A stretch of 64,000 bases of DNA, taken from the NCBI GenBank assembly GCA_943789375.1, contig CALSTX010000010.1, positions 267,435 to 331,434 on the forward strand. The letters run 5' to 3'. How positions within the stretch are numbered: position 1 is the stretch's first letter; the number at the start of each line of letters is the position of its first letter. The position numbers were made by a program, and so were the translations under genes. Under the pieces are notes generated by a model. That model saw only the letters and a list, made by a program, of their open reading frames with translations. It was not told the DNA's origin and did no database searches. Of the stretch, positions 19,601-27,539 are shown one piece after another. The stretch comes from an uncultured Opitutales bacterium. Its GTDB lineage: Bacteria; Verrucomicrobiota; Verrucomicrobiia; Opitutales; Seribacteraceae.

Positions 19601-22068
19601 TACTTAACTAACTTTAGCCTTTGGGACTCTCCTCCTGACAGAGTGTTTAGCGGTTGTCCAAGCTTTAGATATCCTAAACCAACATCATGTAATAATTTTA
19701 ACTTTTTAAAAGTCTTAGGAAAGCTACTGAATTGTTCTATTGCTTGGTTTACCGATAAATTTAGAATATCGAACACAGATAATTTACCTAATTTTACTGA
19801 GAGTATGTCTTCTTTAAACCTCATACCATCACAGTAACTGCATGGAATTTGGACATCGGAAAGAAATTGCATTTCCACCACATTATAACCTAATCCCATA
19901 CATTCTTCACATCGACCGTTTCCTGCATTGAAAGAAAAATCAGAGGAAAAATAACCAAGCCTTTTTGCATCGTCGCTTCTTCCGAGTGCTTCCTTGATAG
20001 GACTCCAACCGTCTGCATACAATATAGCATTCGATCGGGGTGTTTTGGAGATGGTATTCTGGTCAACAAGTAATACATCATTAAAATGTTCGTCAGATTG
20101 AACCGATTTTGATGGATTTGGTTCCGAAAGTGCTTGATAGACGATTTCGTTAATGAGTGTAGATTTTCCTGATCCTGAAACTCCTGCTACACAGACTAGT
20201 TTACCCAATGGAATATTTACGGAAACATTTTTAAGGTTGTGAAGGGAAACCTTATTAATTCTTACAAATCCCCTAGTGGCATTGTTTTGAGTTACCTTTG
20301 GGGTTAGTTTTTCATATTTATTATCATAATTTAACCACCTTGAAGTAACGGATTTTTTGGAATTTAATAATTCTGGCAGCGAACCATGAAATATTAAATG
20401 CCCACCTTCCATCCCAGGCTTTGGTCCAATTTCAATGACTTTGTCAGCACAACGTATGACCTGTTCATCGTGTTCCACCACACAGACACAATTGCCAGCT
20501 GCAGCTAATTTTTTTAAAATGCCAATCAGCTTGCCAATATCTTTACCGTGCAGGCCTATAGTTGGTTCATCTAAGGCAAAAAGTGCATCGGTGAGAGCTG
20601 ATCCAAGGCATGTCGTTAAATTGACTCTTTGGGTTTCTCCACCGCTTAATGTTTTGGACGGTCGGTCAAGTGAGATGTACCCAAGCCCAACATCTTGAAG
20701 ATATTTTAATCTGGTATGTATCCCATTCAGGGCGAGATTCTTCTTCGAATTATCATCTTTCTTACTTTCGGGAATGAGAGAAACCAGTTTTTCGACTGGC
20801 ATTGCATAGAGTTCCGGAAGTATATAACCCTTCCATTTCCAGCATGTTGATTCTTCTACTAGTCTAGTGCCATTGCATTGGTGGCATTTAAAGTATCCTC
20901 TATATTTTGAAAGAAAAACCCTAATGTGCATTTTATAGGTCTTTTTTTCTAGCCAAGAAAAAAACCTGAAAATTCCATACCACAATTGGTCGTCTTTCTC
21001 ATAATTTATATCTCCATCCCAGATAAAACGGAGTTCTTCTTCAGAAAGGTCTGAAAAGGGTTTGCTTGGATCTACCCCTTGTTCTTTGCAAAAAATAAGA
21101 AGATCTTCCCTGCAGTGACTATATACTTTCCCCGTAAAGGCTTTAATGGCCCCGCCTTGAATACTCAATGTCTCATCAGGCACAACTTTTTGAGGATCAA
21201 TGGAGATAGTTTTACCAAAGCCTTTGCAGCTTGGGCACGCACCTTGAGCAGTATTGAAAGAAAAAAGGTTTGGTTGTGCTTCCTTAAAAATTCTTAGGTT
21301 TTGCTTTGACCTCAATCCATGGACGATTGTTTCAAGTTTAATCCCTTCTGAATTTCTAAGTTCTGCTACGCCTTTTCCTGACTCCAAAGAAATCTGGATA
21401 GACTCCTGAATTCTTTTATGATGAACATCTTTTGCTTGAATCCTATCAACAACCACAAAAATTTTTTCATTTGAATCTTGTGGTTTTTTTAGGGAATCAA
21501 GTCTTTGGTAAGAGCCATCCATAAAGACTCGAGTATGCCCAGCCTTTAGTAAAATTCCGAAAAAATCTTTTACCTCTACACTGGAAGGCTTTTCACAAGC
21601 AAAACCTATGTAAAGGGAAGAATCTTGATGTGCAGCAAGTACACCATTCGTTATGCTTTTAGGAGATTGGGCAATGATCCGTTCACCATTAATCGGGTCA
21701 AATAAAGAAGATGATTCAGAAAACCAGACTTTAAAATAGTCACAAAGTTCGGTCATCGTTCCAACGGTTGAGCGAGAATTTCGAATTGAGTTTTTTTGTT
21801 CTACCGCAATGGAAGGTCTTGCGTTATGAATCGCATCGACTTCGGGACGTGGAAGCGTATCTAGAAACTGCCGCACATAGGGACTAAATGTTTCAACATA
21901 TCTTCTTTGCCCTTCCGCATGTAATACATCAAAAAGTAGAGTTGACTTACCAGTACCACTTAGACCGGTGATAACGGTTAACTCTCCAGGAGTAACATGT
22001 AAACTAATACTCTTTAAGTTATTATGCGTTGCTCCTTGTATGATAATGTCGGGCGATTTTTGTGACAT
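16651..22068 (-). CDS. uvrA: Double-length excinuclease ABC subunit UvrA (tandem fusion)
   Basis: DNA damage sensor of nucleotide excision repair. From the ATG at 22068 the protein is about 1805 residues, twice the usual 940. It is two complete UvrA copies in one frame, with four ABC ATPase sites. Walker A motifs are GLSGTGKST (about 35), GVSGSGKST (about 630), GPSGSGKSS (about 975) and GISGSGKST (about 1498). Signatures LSGGETQR, LSGGESQR, LSGGEAQR and LSGGEAQR follow at about 476, 812, 1340 and 1687. Each half has its own CxxC zinc pairs (for example CPSCKGFGK/CHQCNGTRL and CEICKGNGR/CTSCNGSRY). A frame extension to a TTG at 22104 would run up to the tRNA and is less likely. I recall Chlamydiae having similarly duplicated UvrA. 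Confidence 0.95.
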   Translation of the reverse strand: MSQKSPDIIIQGATHNNLKSISLHVTPGELTVITGLSGTGKSTLLFDVLHAEGQRRYVETFSPYVRQFLDTLPRPEVDAIHNARPSIAVEQKNSIRNSRSTVGTMTELCDYFKVWFSESSSLFDPINGERIIAQSPKSITNGVLAAHQDSSLYIGFACEKPSSVEVKDFFGILLKAGHTRVFMDGSYQRLDSLKKPQDSNEKIFVVVDRIQAKDVHHKRIQESIQISLESGKGVAELRNSEGIKLETIVHGLRSKQNLRIFKEAQPNLFSFNTAQGACPSCKGFGKTISIDPQKVVPDETLSIQGGAIKAFTGKVYSHCREDLLIFCKEQGVDPSKPFSDLSEEELRFIWDGDINYEKDDQLWYGIFRFFSWLEKKTYKMHIRVFLSKYRGYFKCHQCNGTRLVEESTCWKWKGYILPELYAMPVEKLVSLIPESKKDDNSKKNLALNGIHTRLKYLQDVGLGYISLDRPSKTLSGGETQRVNLTTCLGSALTDALFALDEPTIGLHGKDIGKLIGILKKLAAAGNCVCVVEHDEQVIRCADKVIEIGPKPGMEGGHLIFHGSLPELLNSKKSVTSRWLNYDNKYEKLTPKVTQNNATRGFVRINKVSLHNLKNVSVNIPLGKLVCVAGVSGSGKSTLINEIVYQALSEPNPSKSVQSDEHFNDVLLVDQNTISKTPRSNAILYADGWSPIKEALGRSDDAKRLGYFSSDFSFNAGNGRCEECMGLGYNVVEMQFLSDVQIPCSYCDGMRFKEDILSVKLGKLSVFDILNLSVNQAIEQFSSFPKTFKKLKLLHDVGLGYLKLGQPLNTLSGGESQRLKLVKYMGGLKKVTTPSLLLIDEPTTGLHMEDVGNLIGALRTIVDAGHSLIVIEHNTQLLMSSDWILEIGPEAGSKGGKVVAEGTPHSYKKKKTETAKFLFARKQIFEPIKFSKSTKRLHRKSNETLKIIGANENNLKNVSLEIPHKQFVVITGPSGSGKSSLAFDVIFAEGQRRFMESMSSYARQFIEQMGKPNVDRIEGMPPTVALEQRITRGSRKSTVGSITEVTQYLRLLYARIGIQLNDEQQPLEKTSVSQIEKKVQKQVKENFRNGLRKQFLLSPIINGRKGHHKPIVNWAGNKGFEQVRCDKEIFQIKNFMGLDRYSIHDIEVVVTEWDKIPSPGQIKSFVQYALEVGKGRCLLADINSKCETWFSTKRVDPLTGMSYPELEPSFFSWNSSKGRCSYCKGYGKIFDWMKDDLPASGEWWKIEDGSICPKCQGTRLGQIARNVVLVNKTGDKLSLPELLALPPELVLQFLRHIKADKFEQKILDSTIPEINERLNFMNQVGLDYLCLNRETSSLSGGEAQRIRLAGQLGSNLSGVLYVLDEPSIGLHPCDNQRLLSSLRSLQRKGNSLLVVEHDQETIEQADYLIEVGPLAGKEGGEIVQSLKVNKSKIKEIFLPYKDSYFAKDNQHKSTLPSGKQNPKSVNWLRLKKAKFRNIQDASVDIPLGYLTVCCGISGSGKSTIVRGIIFENVKQAILEDKPKLITEKGVLVRGNSFGQAIEVDQKPIGKTSRSTPATYLGIWDRIRNLFSQLPESKALGLTPSTFSFNVKGGRCEICKGNGRIKLEMNFLPDAYVTCTSCNGSRYKDEILALKWNNKNISQILDLSMEEAVEFFQFDYFLQHTFELMTETGLGYIKLGQASPTLSGGEAQRLKLASELTKSIDKSKISKKPKSKPTLFVLEEPTIGLHHADRTKLFCLLRRLVDEGNTIIVIEHDVDLIANADYVFEMGPGGGLHGGRQVFQGTPVELAKCDTSPTSSFIRRLIP

Positions 22069-22105
22069 GATAATGCGTTGTAGGTCGCATTGGAAAGAAA
22101 GCAAA

Positions 22106-22182
<77 letters not shown>

Positions 22183-22302
22183 AGTTGAGAATTTACCATA
22201 CTGACAAAAAAATTATTTTCCGCAAGTGCAAAGGCTCGATGAATTTCATTTCGTCAATGTTTGACTTTATTAAACCCTTGTTTATCATCAAACGCTTTTC
22301 AA

Positions 22303-22458
22303 ATGAAACCTACCTACAACCCATCCAAGATCAGGCGAGCACGCAAATTTGGCTTTCGCAGCCGTAATTCAACCAGTGCAGGCCGAAAAGTTTTGAGAAA
22401 CCGTCGCCGTAAAGGGCGTGCTAAACTCACCGCATCTGTTCCAAGACGTTTTCGCTAG
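22303..22458 (+). CDS. rpmH: 50S ribosomal protein L34
   Basis: A 51-residue, highly basic protein of the large subunit. It starts at ATG 22303 ([19 protein letters not shown]) and ends ASVPRRFR; the pattern 'TYxPSxxxRxRxxGFRxR' and 'VLxxRRxKGRxxL' is diagnostic of L34. A longer in-frame extension to a TTG at 22261 is not supported by the family. It heads the conserved rpmH-rnpA-yidC group. The tail (TASVPRRFR) is slightly longer than the usual 44-46 residues. Confidence 0.96.
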   Translation: MKPTYNPSKIRRARKFGFRSRNSTSAGRKVLRNRRRKGRAKLTASVPRRFR

Positions 22459-22474
22459 AACACTCGATGATAGC

Positions 22475-22834
22475 TTGAAGATTTCTCGTCAATGCTTTTC
22501 GCAAGACTATCGATTGCGGAAAAGTTTTGAGTTCAAAAGAATCAAGCATCATGGAATGAAGCATAAAGCCCATGCATTTTGGATGCAGGTTTTATGTGAT
22601 GTTGACTCTTCTAAGCCAAAATTGGGAATAATTGTCACGCGAAAATTTGGAAATGCCGTTTTCCGTAATCGTGCTAAAAGAATTTTTAGGGAGATTTTTC
22701 GCAAGAATTTACATAACATACCGACTAATTATCAAATCATTATCCTTCCTCGAAAGATGATGCATTCCTTCCCCTTCAACAGATTGGAGAGTAGTTTTAT
22801 GCTCGCCCTCGCCAAATTTTCCGAAAAATTATGA
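22475..22834 (+). CDS. rnpA: Ribonuclease P protein component
   Basis: Protein subunit of RNase P, which trims the 5' ends of tRNA precursors. The core is LRKSFEFKRIKHHGMKHKAH and PKLGIIVTRKFGNAVFRNRAKRIFREIFR, the latter containing the conserved RNR-x-KR motif. The frame is open back to a GTG at 22418 inside rpmH. I place the start at the TTG at 22475, which gives about 10 residues before the conserved RLRKSFEF, as in other RnpA proteins. No Shine-Dalgarno sequence separates the choices. The stop overlaps the yidC start in ATGA, suggesting translational coupling. The family call is secure; the start is not. Confidence 0.88.
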   Translation: MKISRQCFSQDYRLRKSFEFKRIKHHGMKHKAHAFWMQVLCDVDSSKPKLGIIVTRKFGNAVFRNRAKRIFREIFRKNLHNIPTNYQIIILPRKMMHSFPFNRLESSFMLALAKFSEKL

Positions 22835-24888
22835 GAAATTACATTATTGGATTCGCACTCCTACTGCTTGCCTTCTACATGATGGTTCAGCAAGAACCAT
22901 ATCAAGAAGTTTCCAAAGATCTGCAGGGGTTCGATGCAAATCAAACTGTTGAATATCGCGAGAGATCATCCGAAGTAACAAGTGAAGATCTTGTGAGCGT
23001 TGTATCTTCACCACAATCAACGGAAACTTTTAAGACGACAACCGCTGTTAGTAAAGAAGTAATATCCGATGGTCTGAGCAATCAGTTTTCAAGTCTTCAA
23101 TTTTCGAATCAAACAGGTGGAGTTAGAAACATTACGCTTCACCAGCACTATCGTTTGAATAAAGAATTCTCTTTGAAGCAAGAGGGAAAAACATTTTTAG
23201 GGCTTTCATTTGAGGATACTAATGGAAACCCATTGGAATCTAAAATTCCTGATCCGCGTGCTTTTAAAAACATAAAAGTTTCTGATACGCAAAAAATTGT
23301 TTATCAGTGGAAATCAAAGCAAAATTTACTTATCGAAAGATCATATTGGAGGGATTCAAATGATTCGTATGTCTTTCACCACCAAACTAAATTTTCTAAC
23401 CTTGGTGATCAGCCAATAAATCTTGAACGGATAAGATTACATCTTGGATCTGCTTTTCAGATTCCGAGGATGTATAATCCATTTGATAATGCGTCAACAT
23501 ATCTGAATGTTGGTTATTATAATGCAGGTCCTGCCATTCCTGAAGGTTGTTCCTGTGCGACTTGCAGTGGCCGGATCGATGGAGAGGCAGATGAATTTAT
23601 ACAACTTAATGAAATGGGTCCGAGCGGGAAAATGGATGTCCGCTATCTTTCTCAGGCGCGCTGGGCATGCGTAAATAATCAGTTTTTTGTTAATCTTATT
23701 CGCCCGGTAGGGGATATGGCAGATGTTCGAATATACGGAAGTTCCTTGCAGAGAATTGAAGATCAGAATGGTACAGAAATTATGGGAATTGAAGGTGCGA
23801 TGTCTTTCCCAGTAGGCCTATTGGAGGCAGGAAGGTCGAAATCCTATAACTTTGATATTTATTCTGGCCCCAAAGATTACATGGGTTTGAAGAGTCTGGG
23901 TGGAGAGCAAAAAAAGGTAATGCAATTCGGGGTCTTTTGGTGGATTTCCGAACCATTGAGCTGGGCATTGAATTATTTAAGCACATTATTTGGAAGTTAC
24001 GGTTTTGGTATTATTGCCCTCACAATTATTGTAAAACTTTTACTTTGGCCTCTAACTGCTCAGGCAACCCGATCGCAGAAAAAAATGCAGGCTTTGCAAG
24101 GACCTATGTCCAAATTACGAGAGAAACACAAAGGTAACTCTCAGAAGATTAATCAGGAGATGATGAAGTTCTATAAAGAACATAAAGTTAATCCTTTTGC
24201 TGGCTGCTGGCCGATTTTAATCCAAATACCAATCTTTTTAGGAATGTTTTGGATGCTTCGCTCCGCTTCCGAGCTTTATGGACAAAACTTTCTTTGGGCC
24301 AATGATCTTTCAGAGCAAGATAATGTTTCTACCATTCAGGGCTTTTCCCTCAATGTCCTCCCAATTTTTATGGTTGCGACACAATGGTTCCAGATGAGGT
24401 TAAATCCAATGCAAATGGGGCCACAAATGAGCGAAGCTCAACGAATTAATGCAAAAATGATGAGATTCATGCCTTTCATGTTTCTTGTTTTCCTATATTT
24501 CTTTTCTTCTGCCCTGGTGCTTTATTGGACGATTCAAAACCTGATGACAATTTTGCAAACCTTGATCACGAAGACAAATCATGAGATTCCTGAGCAAGTA
24601 GCTGAAGTTGCCTCCAAGAGTAGAAAAGACCTTGAAGGCAGTGCCCCTTCAATTTCTGTTGATATTTCTGATGATGAAAGAAGATACAGGAATTTGCTTG
24701 GTTTAAAGATCAAGGGATCGATTAACCTTAAAAAGCTGGAAGAAAATTATAAAACCCGGATGCTTAATTACGAAGAAAAAAAACTTGCACAAATGAGTGC
24801 GAGTAAGCGAAGAATCTCGATGGAGAAAAAGGACCGACTACAAGAAGCCTACGATTACCTAAAGGATATGTCGGACAAGCAATCTTGA
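22831..24888 (+). CDS. yidC: Membrane protein insertase YidC with J-domain-like C-terminal tail
   Basis: Inserts and folds inner-membrane proteins. An N-terminal anchor (residues 1-20) is followed by a large periplasmic P1 domain to about 360, which includes an unusual CSCATC triplet (C240, C242, C245). The five-helix insertase core starts at about 385 (GFGIIALTIIVKLLLWPLTA) and includes the groove arginine in AQATRSQKKM and a hairpin with KINQEMMKFYKEHKVNP. The core ends at about 585. Residues 619-685 form a charged helical tail starting YRNLLGLKIKG and ending KDRLQEAYDYLKD, which looks like a J domain without the HPD motif. The ATG overlaps the rnpA stop. Confidence 0.95.
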   Translation: MRNYIIGFALLLLAFYMMVQQEPYQEVSKDLQGFDANQTVEYRERSSEVTSEDLVSVVSSPQSTETFKTTTAVSKEVISDGLSNQFSSLQFSNQTGGVRNITLHQHYRLNKEFSLKQEGKTFLGLSFEDTNGNPLESKIPDPRAFKNIKVSDTQKIVYQWKSKQNLLIERSYWRDSNDSYVFHHQTKFSNLGDQPINLERIRLHLGSAFQIPRMYNPFDNASTYLNVGYYNAGPAIPEGCSCATCSGRIDGEADEFIQLNEMGPSGKMDVRYLSQARWACVNNQFFVNLIRPVGDMADVRIYGSSLQRIEDQNGTEIMGIEGAMSFPVGLLEAGRSKSYNFDIYSGPKDYMGLKSLGGEQKKVMQFGVFWWISEPLSWALNYLSTLFGSYGFGIIALTIIVKLLLWPLTAQATRSQKKMQALQGPMSKLREKHKGNSQKINQEMMKFYKEHKVNPFAGCWPILIQIPIFLGMFWMLRSASELYGQNFLWANDLSEQDNVSTIQGFSLNVLPIFMVATQWFQMRLNPMQMGPQMSEAQRINAKMMRFMPFMFLVFLYFFSSALVLYWTIQNLMTILQTLITKTNHEIPEQVAEVASKSRKDLEGSAPSISVDISDDERRYRNLLGLKIKGSINLKKLEENYKTRMLNYEEKKLAQMSASKRRISMEKKDRLQEAYDYLKDMSDKQS

Positions 24889-24921
24889 CATATACCATTT
24901 AAAACCTTCAAACTTTTCTTT

Positions 24922-25674
24922 ATGTCAGGACACAGTAAATGGGCTACAACGAAAAGACACAAAGCAGCAGTTGATGCCAAAAGGGGCAAAATCTTTAGTG
25001 TAATAAGTAAGGAAATTACTTTGGCTGCAAGAGACAGCGGTAAGGATGCGGAATTTAATCCTCGGCTCAGAACTCTCATCACCAAGGCAAAGCAAGCAAA
25101 TATGCCTGCCGATAATATTGATCGAGCAATCAAAAAAGGAACCGGGGAACTCGGAGGGGTAATTATTGAAGAATTACTCTATGAAGGATATGCTCCAGGA
25201 GGCGTTGGGCTAATGGTGGAAGTAACGACCGACAATAAAAACCGATCAGCGTCTGAGGTTCGAAGTACATTCTCTAAAGGCGGGGGTAATTTAGCTGGTG
25301 CAGGAGCTTTAGCGTTTAACTTTAAACGAAAAGGACAATTCCTCGTTTCGAGAGAAAAAATTGATGAAGATACAATTACTGAGCTAGCCCTAGAAAATGA
25401 TGCTGAAGATATAATTTCTGAAAAAGAACATTATGAGGTTATTTGTGAAACAAGTGAATATGATAGCCTTGCAGATGCCTTTGAAAAAGCTGGAATTACT
25501 GCAGAATCATCTGAATTGGCTTATCTTCCCAATAATGTTGTTCCGATCACGGATGAGGGTGTAGCCCGCAAAATCTTTAAATTAATTGATGCACTTGAAG
25601 AACTCGAAGATGTGAAATCTGTGCATGGCAATTATGACATAGAGGATACTTTGCTGCAGAAAATAATTTCTTAA
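24922..25674 (+). CDS. yebC: YebC/PmpR family (DUF28) protein
   Basis: A 250-residue member of the YebC/TACO1 family, implicated in transcription regulation and, more recently, in translation of difficult stretches. The start MSGHSKWATTKRHKAAVDAK is nearly invariant in the family. Further landmarks are GKIFSVISKEITLAARDSG, ANMPADNIDRAIKKG and the C-terminal YLPNNVVP. Length is typical. It lies 33 bases after yidC in the same direction and may share its transcript. Confidence 0.95.
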   Translation: MSGHSKWATTKRHKAAVDAKRGKIFSVISKEITLAARDSGKDAEFNPRLRTLITKAKQANMPADNIDRAIKKGTGELGGVIIEELLYEGYAPGGVGLMVEVTTDNKNRSASEVRSTFSKGGGNLAGAGALAFNFKRKGQFLVSREKIDEDTITELALENDAEDIISEKEHYEVICETSEYDSLADAFEKAGITAESSELAYLPNNVVPITDEGVARKIFKLIDALEELEDVKSVHGNYDIEDTLLQKIIS

Positions 25675-25718
25675 CCTAATGAGGTTGCCACTCCCAATGC
25701 GAAGGTAATCCTACTAAC

Positions 25719-27515
25719 ATGACAGCCAATAAGAAATCAGAAGAGAATGAATTTGATGGAGTCGGCTTAGTGAAAGAGGAAAGATTTCATTATCAAAAGC
25801 CTTTCTCACTTGAAGGCGGAGAATTAGAAGAGCTTGAGCTGGTCTATGAAACTTATGGAGAACTTAATGATAATGGTACAAACTGTGTACTTGTCTGCCA
25901 CGCCTTAACCGGAGATCATCATGCTGCAGGATATCATACAGACAAAAGTGAAAAACCAGGTTGGTGGCATCATTTGATCGGACCTGATAAGCCTATTGAT
26001 ACAAACCTTTTTTTTGTGGTTTGCTCAAACTGTTTGGGTGCTTGTTCCGGATCAACTGGACCGGCTACTCATCATCCTCAATTTCCGGAAAAAACTTACG
26101 GCATGACTTTTCCCGATTTTACGATTGCCGATATGATTCTCGCCCAAAAGCTGTTGCTAGAGTTCTTGCAGGTCCAATGTATTGAAGTTGTTATTGGGGG
26201 AAGTATGGGAGGTATGCAAGCCCTTCAGTGGATTGTTGACTACCCAAACTATGTTAAAAAATCATTAGTAATTGCTGCGACTCCTCGACATAGTGCTCAA
26301 ACCATCGCCTTTAATGAAGTTGGAAGGAGATCTATTCTTGGAGATCCTCATTGGCAAGATGGAAAATATTCTAAAGATGCAGGTCCAAATATTGGCTTGG
26401 CGGTTGCTCGAATGATGGCTCATATCACCTATCTTTCGGACGAAGGAATGGAAGAAAAATTTGGAAGAGACCAACAGTTAGATTCCAGCAATGCTTTTGA
26501 GTTTAAAGTTGAAAGCTATTTAGACCATCAAGGTCGAAAATTTGTCGACCGATTTGATGCTAACACTTACCTTAAATTAACCAAAGCGCTTGATCGCTTT
26601 GATTTGGTCGGAAAAGATGGGCTTGAAAAAACATTTCACAATGTAAAATCCAGAGTGCTCGTGATTGCTTTTACGAGTGATTGGCTTTACACACCCGAAC
26701 AAAATAAGGCGATTGTTACTGCTTTGCATCGCTTGGGAAAAGTGGCTTCCTACCTCGAGCTGGATCATATGCATGGGCATGACTCATTCCTTATCAATTC
26801 CGATGAATTCCTGAGAACTGTGCGTGCGTTTATGTTGGGTATGGATGAAAATGAGCAGAAATATCAATCGGAAGATAGAACTGGAAGATCACCAACTCGA
26901 TACGATGTAAAAAAAGAAGCTGATTTCAAAGTAATTGACGAATGGGTAAAGCCTTCTGAGAGAGTTCTAGATTTAGGATGTGGGACGGGACATTTATTAG
27001 AGTATCTTCGGGACAATAAAAATGTCTTTGGTCTTGGTGTTGACTTTGACCTCAATAAAGCGACAGCCTGTGTTGCCCGGGGAGTCAATGTGTATCAAGA
27101 TGACATACGAAAAGTGCTTTCAGGTTTAAAAGATAATTCTTTCGACTGGGTAATCTTTTCGCGTATGGTTGAAGAGTTGGACCAACCAGGGAAAGTCATT
27201 ATGGAGGCTTTACGTGTAGGCAAACGAGTAGCTGTTAGCTTTGTTAATTATGCATACTGGAAGAACCGATATCATTTTCTCAGATCTGGAGTTCGTATCA
27301 AAAATGATGTTCATCCTAATAATTGGGAGTCGAGTGATTTGCGTAATTATTTTTCCGTCCGAGACTTTGAGTTGTTTTGCAAAGAGGCTAACCGTAAAGA
27401 TCTTACCTTTACAGTAGGCAGAAAAGTTTTTCACCGTGGAGATTGGATGAAAACATGTAAGATATTTCCAAACTTTCGTGCGGGTTTGGCTATTTACGAA
27501 CTTATAAAAAAATAA
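25719..27515 (+). CDS. metX: Homoserine O-acetyltransferase fused to MetW
   Basis: The first step committed to methionine: it transfers an acetyl or succinyl group to homoserine. Residues 1 to about 375 are an alpha/beta hydrolase of the MetX family with nucleophile motif GGSMGGMQALQW, the aspartate in AFTSDWLYTP and the histidine in DHMHGHDSFL. Residues from about 390 to 598 match MetW: SPTRYDVKKEADFKVIDEW, VLDLGCGTGHLLEYL (SAM-binding-like motif I) and FSRMVEELDQPGKV. In most bacteria metX and metW are adjacent separate genes; here one unbroken frame joins them. It stands alone between yebC and the convergent rhomboid gene. Confidence 0.93.
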   Translation: MTANKKSEENEFDGVGLVKEERFHYQKPFSLEGGELEELELVYETYGELNDNGTNCVLVCHALTGDHHAAGYHTDKSEKPGWWHHLIGPDKPIDTNLFFVVCSNCLGACSGSTGPATHHPQFPEKTYGMTFPDFTIADMILAQKLLLEFLQVQCIEVVIGGSMGGMQALQWIVDYPNYVKKSLVIAATPRHSAQTIAFNEVGRRSILGDPHWQDGKYSKDAGPNIGLAVARMMAHITYLSDEGMEEKFGRDQQLDSSNAFEFKVESYLDHQGRKFVDRFDANTYLKLTKALDRFDLVGKDGLEKTFHNVKSRVLVIAFTSDWLYTPEQNKAIVTALHRLGKVASYLELDHMHGHDSFLINSDEFLRTVRAFMLGMDENEQKYQSEDRTGRSPTRYDVKKEADFKVIDEWVKPSERVLDLGCGTGHLLEYLRDNKNVFGLGVDFDLNKATACVARGVNVYQDDIRKVLSGLKDNSFDWVIFSRMVEELDQPGKVIMEALRVGKRVAVSFVNYAYWKNRYHFLRSGVRIKNDVHPNNWESSDLRNYFSVRDFELFCKEANRKDLTFTVGRKVFHRGDWMKTCKIFPNFRAGLAIYELIKK

Positions 27516-27539
27516 AAACTCTGCTGGCGAGGAATTGCT

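Noticed and set aside
16651..22068. uvrA read as two adjacent genes or a misassembled duplication
   Set aside because: The frame is continuous and the two halves differ clearly in sequence, so it is not a recent or artefactual copy.
22069..22104. TTG start of uvrA directly against the tRNA-Glu gene
   Set aside because: The added 12 residues are not UvrA-like; the ATG at 22068 gives a normal N-terminus.
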